64,000 bases of DNA, from the NCBI RefSeq assembly GCF_021655555.1, contig NZ_AP023086.1:2820685-2884684 (forward strand), given 5' to 3'. Below the pieces are notes generated by a model. That model ran no database searches and had not been told where the DNA came from. It saw nothing but the letters and a program-made list of their open reading frames with translations. How positions within the stretch are numbered: position 1 is the first letter of the stretch; each line of letters starts with the position of its first letter. The position numbers and the translations under genes are program-made. Positions 62,200-64,000 of this stretch are shown one piece after another. The DNA is from Marinagarivorans cellulosilyticus (GTDB lineage Bacteria > Pseudomonadota > Gammaproteobacteria > Pseudomonadales > Cellvibrionaceae).

Positions 62200-62697
62200 A
62201 TGCAAGATCAAGACGTTACAGAAGGCGTGGGTGCGCCGGAAGAAGGAATGGCCTGTTTTGTTCTGCCTATACAAGGTGGCGCATTACTGGTGCCAAGTGT
62301 GAGCATTGCGGAAATCGCGCCTGTTGCACCGATCTTCCCTGACAACAGTGGTCCGGATTGGTTTTTGGGGCACTACAGTTGGCGCAACCGCCGGGTTCCA
62401 TTACTTAGTTTCGAAAAGCTAACCCGTGAGCAGGGCGGCGGTATTAACCCCAATGGCCGAATAGCGCTCTTTAACAATACGGGTGAAAATACCGAAGTTG
62501 GCTTTCTTGCCATTCCGACGCAAGGCATTCCCAGAGAAGTGATGCTTTTACCTGAGGATATGGAAGACTCCCAAGGCAATGTCAGCCTAGGTGCTTTCGA
62601 GACGCTGTGCGTGAAGTTTGAGGATGAAGAAATGATCATCCCGAATCTAGGAGCTCTAGAGGACGCCTATTTGGCTTACAAGGATCGCTTACTGTAG
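62200..62697 (+). CDS. chpC: CheW-like adaptor ChpC
   Basis: A 165-residue CheW-like protein (CFVLPIQGGALLVPSVSIAEIA, GHYSWRNRRVPLLSFEKL, and EDEEMIIPNLGALEDAYLA near the end). It ends the pil-chp operon and probably couples other chemoreceptors to ChpA. AAAGG at 62188–62192 precedes the ATG. In P. aeruginosa ChpC holds the same position. Confidence 0.9.
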   Translation: MQDQDVTEGVGAPEEGMACFVLPIQGGALLVPSVSIAEIAPVAPIFPDNSGPDWFLGHYSWRNRRVPLLSFEKLTREQGGGINPNGRIALFNNTGENTEVGFLAIPTQGIPREVMLLPEDMEDSQGNVSLGAFETLCVKFEDEEMIIPNLGALEDAYLAYKDRLL

Positions 62698-62707
62698 GTT
62701 GACCTAA

Positions 62708-63604
62708 GTGGCTGTAGTTATCCAATTCTCGTTTTTATTATTGCGGACTATATTTTGTGTTTATATTTTTTGTTGTGCGCAGCTTGCTTGCGCGGGAGAG
62801 CCTAGGGTGAGCGCTATCATTACGCTTGAGCACGGCCCTTATTCCATGGTGGTGGACGCTAATAACGGTGCTCGAATCATTGAATTTTCTTTTAAAGGAA
62901 AAAATGCACTAACGACCAAGGGCCCGCAAATTGGCTCGACCTTTTGGCCTAGTCCTCAGCATTCCTGGGGTTGGCCGCCGCCGCCGGCACTTGATAGTCA
63001 ACCCTATGAAGCAAGTGCCGTAGAAGATGGCTGGGTCTTTACGAGCCAAGTTTGCCCCTTAACACATTTAGTGCTGAGCAAGAGTATTCGTCCTAGCGCA
63101 AAGGGATTTAGGGTGGAATACCGAATGCACAACCCTAGTGATAAAAAGCTGGAGTATGCGCCCTGGGAAATTACGCGCGTTGATGGCGGTTTAACGTTTT
63201 ATAAAGCGGCGACAGCACCCTTAGAGATTTCTTCTTTGCCGGTAGTGGCGCTGGGTAATAGCTTTTGGTTCTCGTACGTACCGGCGGGTTTTGATCAGAA
63301 TTTAAAACTGTTTGCTAACAATAGTGATGGTTGGTTGGCCAATGCCAATAACGGTTTATTACTGAAAAAAATATTCCCTCAAATTGCTGAGGGCAATATC
63401 GCTCCCCAGGAGGCCGAGGTAGAAGTCTACGCGCACGGTGACCCTAAAAACCCTTACATTGAAATAGAGCAGCAGGGGCGGTATGGCGAAATTGCGCCAG
63501 GTGAAACAGCCGTTTGGTCTGTCGAATGGGAGCTCTCGGAGCTTCCTGTAGGATTAGCGCCGACTATTGGTAGCGCGGAACTACTCAAGCTCGCCGAAAA
63601 GTAA
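62708..63604 (+). CDS. DUF4380 exported protein
   Basis: A 298-residue protein with an N-terminal hydrophobic segment (about 9–29) that reads as a signal peptide ending ACAGEP. The rest looks like a galactose mutarotase-like beta-sandwich of the DUF4380 type: VDANNGARIIEFSFKGKNAL, GSTFWPSPQHSWGWPPP and YRMHNPSDKKLEYAPWEITRV. It may bind or act on a sugar, but no catalytic residue is proven. The start is GTG at 62708, 10 bp after chpC. It may be an added operon member or a gene with an internal promoter. A terminator follows. Confidence 0.75.
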   Translation: MAVVIQFSFLLLRTIFCVYIFCCAQLACAGEPRVSAIITLEHGPYSMVVDANNGARIIEFSFKGKNALTTKGPQIGSTFWPSPQHSWGWPPPPALDSQPYEASAVEDGWVFTSQVCPLTHLVLSKSIRPSAKGFRVEYRMHNPSDKKLEYAPWEITRVDGGLTFYKAATAPLEISSLPVVALGNSFWFSYVPAGFDQNLKLFANNSDGWLANANNGLLLKKIFPQIAEGNIAPQEAEVEVYAHGDPKNPYIEIEQQGRYGEIAPGETAVWSVEWELSELPVGLAPTIGSAELLKLAEK

Positions 63605-63618
63605 CAAGTATTAGCTGT

Positions 63619-63656
63619 AAAAAAAGGGGCTATCGCAAAGCGGTAGCCCCTTTTTT
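63619..63656. terminator. bidirectional terminator after the DUF4380 gene
   Basis: GGGGCTATCG (63626–63635) pairs with CGGTAGCCCC (63641–63650), one wobble, around a 5-base loop. An A run lies before and a T run after. It separates the DUF4380 gene from convergent xylA. Confidence 0.9.
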
Positions 63657-63674
63657 GTGTGCAGTAGAAAGCTA

Positions 63675-64000
63675 TTAACGGATGTGGCGGTTAATAATGT
63701 TTTCGTAAAGCTCTTGCTGGCCACTTGTCGCAGGTGGCTCACCAATAGCGTTACCGATGGCGGCTAAGTCAGCTAAAGACAATTTGCCCTCTTCAAACTC
63801 GCGACCTTTGTCTGAGTCAAAAGTAGCGTAACGCTCCGAGCGCATTTTCTCGAGCTGTGAGTTTTGGATAAGGTCATCAGCAATCAAGAGTGCGCGTGCA
63901 AATACGTCCATACCGCCAATGTGGCCGTAGAACAGGTCTTTAAGGTCCGTTGAATTACGACGCGCCTTAGCATCGAAGTTCACGCCGCCGCCTTGGAAAC
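63675..64000 (-). CDS. xylA: xylose isomerase, C-terminal part, runs off the right edge
   Basis: Xylose isomerase converts D-xylose to D-xylulose. Only the last ~108 residues are visible. The frame reads FQGGGVNFDAKARRNSTDLKD, the conserved FDAKxRRxSTD motif holding metal-binding Asp residues, then DLFYGHIGGMDVFARALLIA and RYATFDSDKGREFEEGKL. The C-terminal QQELYENIINRHIR matches the family. The rest of the gene extends past 64000. Presence of xylA fits a plant-polysaccharide-degrading organism, as inference. Confidence 0.96.
   Translation of the reverse strand, partial: FQGGGVNFDAKARRNSTDLKDLFYGHIGGMDVFARALLIADDLIQNSQLEKMRSERYATFDSDKGREFEEGKLSLADLAAIGNAIGEPPATSGQQELYENIINRHIR

Noticed and set aside
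1..64000. CRISPR arrays, tRNA or rRNA genes, prophage
   Set aside because: No regularly spaced repeats, cloverleaf genes, rRNA sequence or phage structural genes were recognised on either strand.

Overview
The window is a stretch of bacterial chromosome of moderate G+C content, almost fully coding. It reads as a gammaproteobacterium related to the Cellvibrionaceae/Saccharophagus–Teredinibacter group or a close ally of Pseudomonas. This is inferred from gene order and families: ruvX–yqgE–tonB-like–gshB followed by pilGHIJK–chpABC is the Pseudomonas arrangement, and purL, yebG with a LexA box, epmC, metG–rnfABCDGE, mksFEB and xylA are also present. No rRNA, tRNA, prophage or CRISPR array was seen. 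Species-level identity cannot be fixed from the sequence alone.

Region 1 (1–7.5 kb): the 5' part of gcvP, a CvpA-like membrane protein with a DUF4124-like tail, a Nudix hydrolase, a membrane chemoreceptor, a DUF1653 protein, tadA and mltF. The chemoreceptor gene is bracketed by two small non-coding elements with terminal inverted repeats. One (4319–4588) has 12-bp perfect ends starting GTAA and a perfect 8-bp target duplication, which fits an IS66-type MITE. The other (2384–2614) has 16-bp imperfect ends and a possible 3-bp duplication.

Region 2 (7.5–24 kb): housekeeping and stress genes. These are purL, yebG (with a perfect-core LexA box overlapping its promoter), mrp/apbC, dcd, a small membrane protein, a beta-carbonic anhydrase, sbcB, msrA, an unknown acidic protein, epmC, a compact pdxB–NAD-kinase-like–methyltransferase operon, and a secreted S9 peptidase.

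Region 3 (24–33 kb): a minus-strand metG–rnfA–rnfB–rnfC–[mscS]–rnfD–rnfG–rnfE run. The Rnf/Rsx electron-transport operon is interrupted by a mechanosensitive channel gene that carries its own ribosome-binding site and is followed by a strong intrinsic terminator just upstream of rnfD.

Region 4 (33–41 kb): a DUF2835 protein, a lipoprotein, clpB, a DUF4124 protein, a TolC-family outer-membrane protein and three small or secreted proteins of unknown function.

Region 5 (41–47 kb): mksF–mksE–mksB, a MukBEF/Wadjet-like SMC condensin operon with no adjacent mksG/jetD nuclease gene.

Region 6 (47–64 kb): ruvX, yqgE, a TonB-like protein and gshB on the minus strand. Divergent from them is the Pil-Chp chemosensory operon that controls type IV pili and cAMP signalling in Pseudomonas (pilG, pilH, pilI, pilJ, pilK, chpA, chpB, chpC). 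It includes a 2057-residue ChpA with three intact His-phosphotransfer motifs. A DUF4380 protein and the 3' end of xylA close the window.
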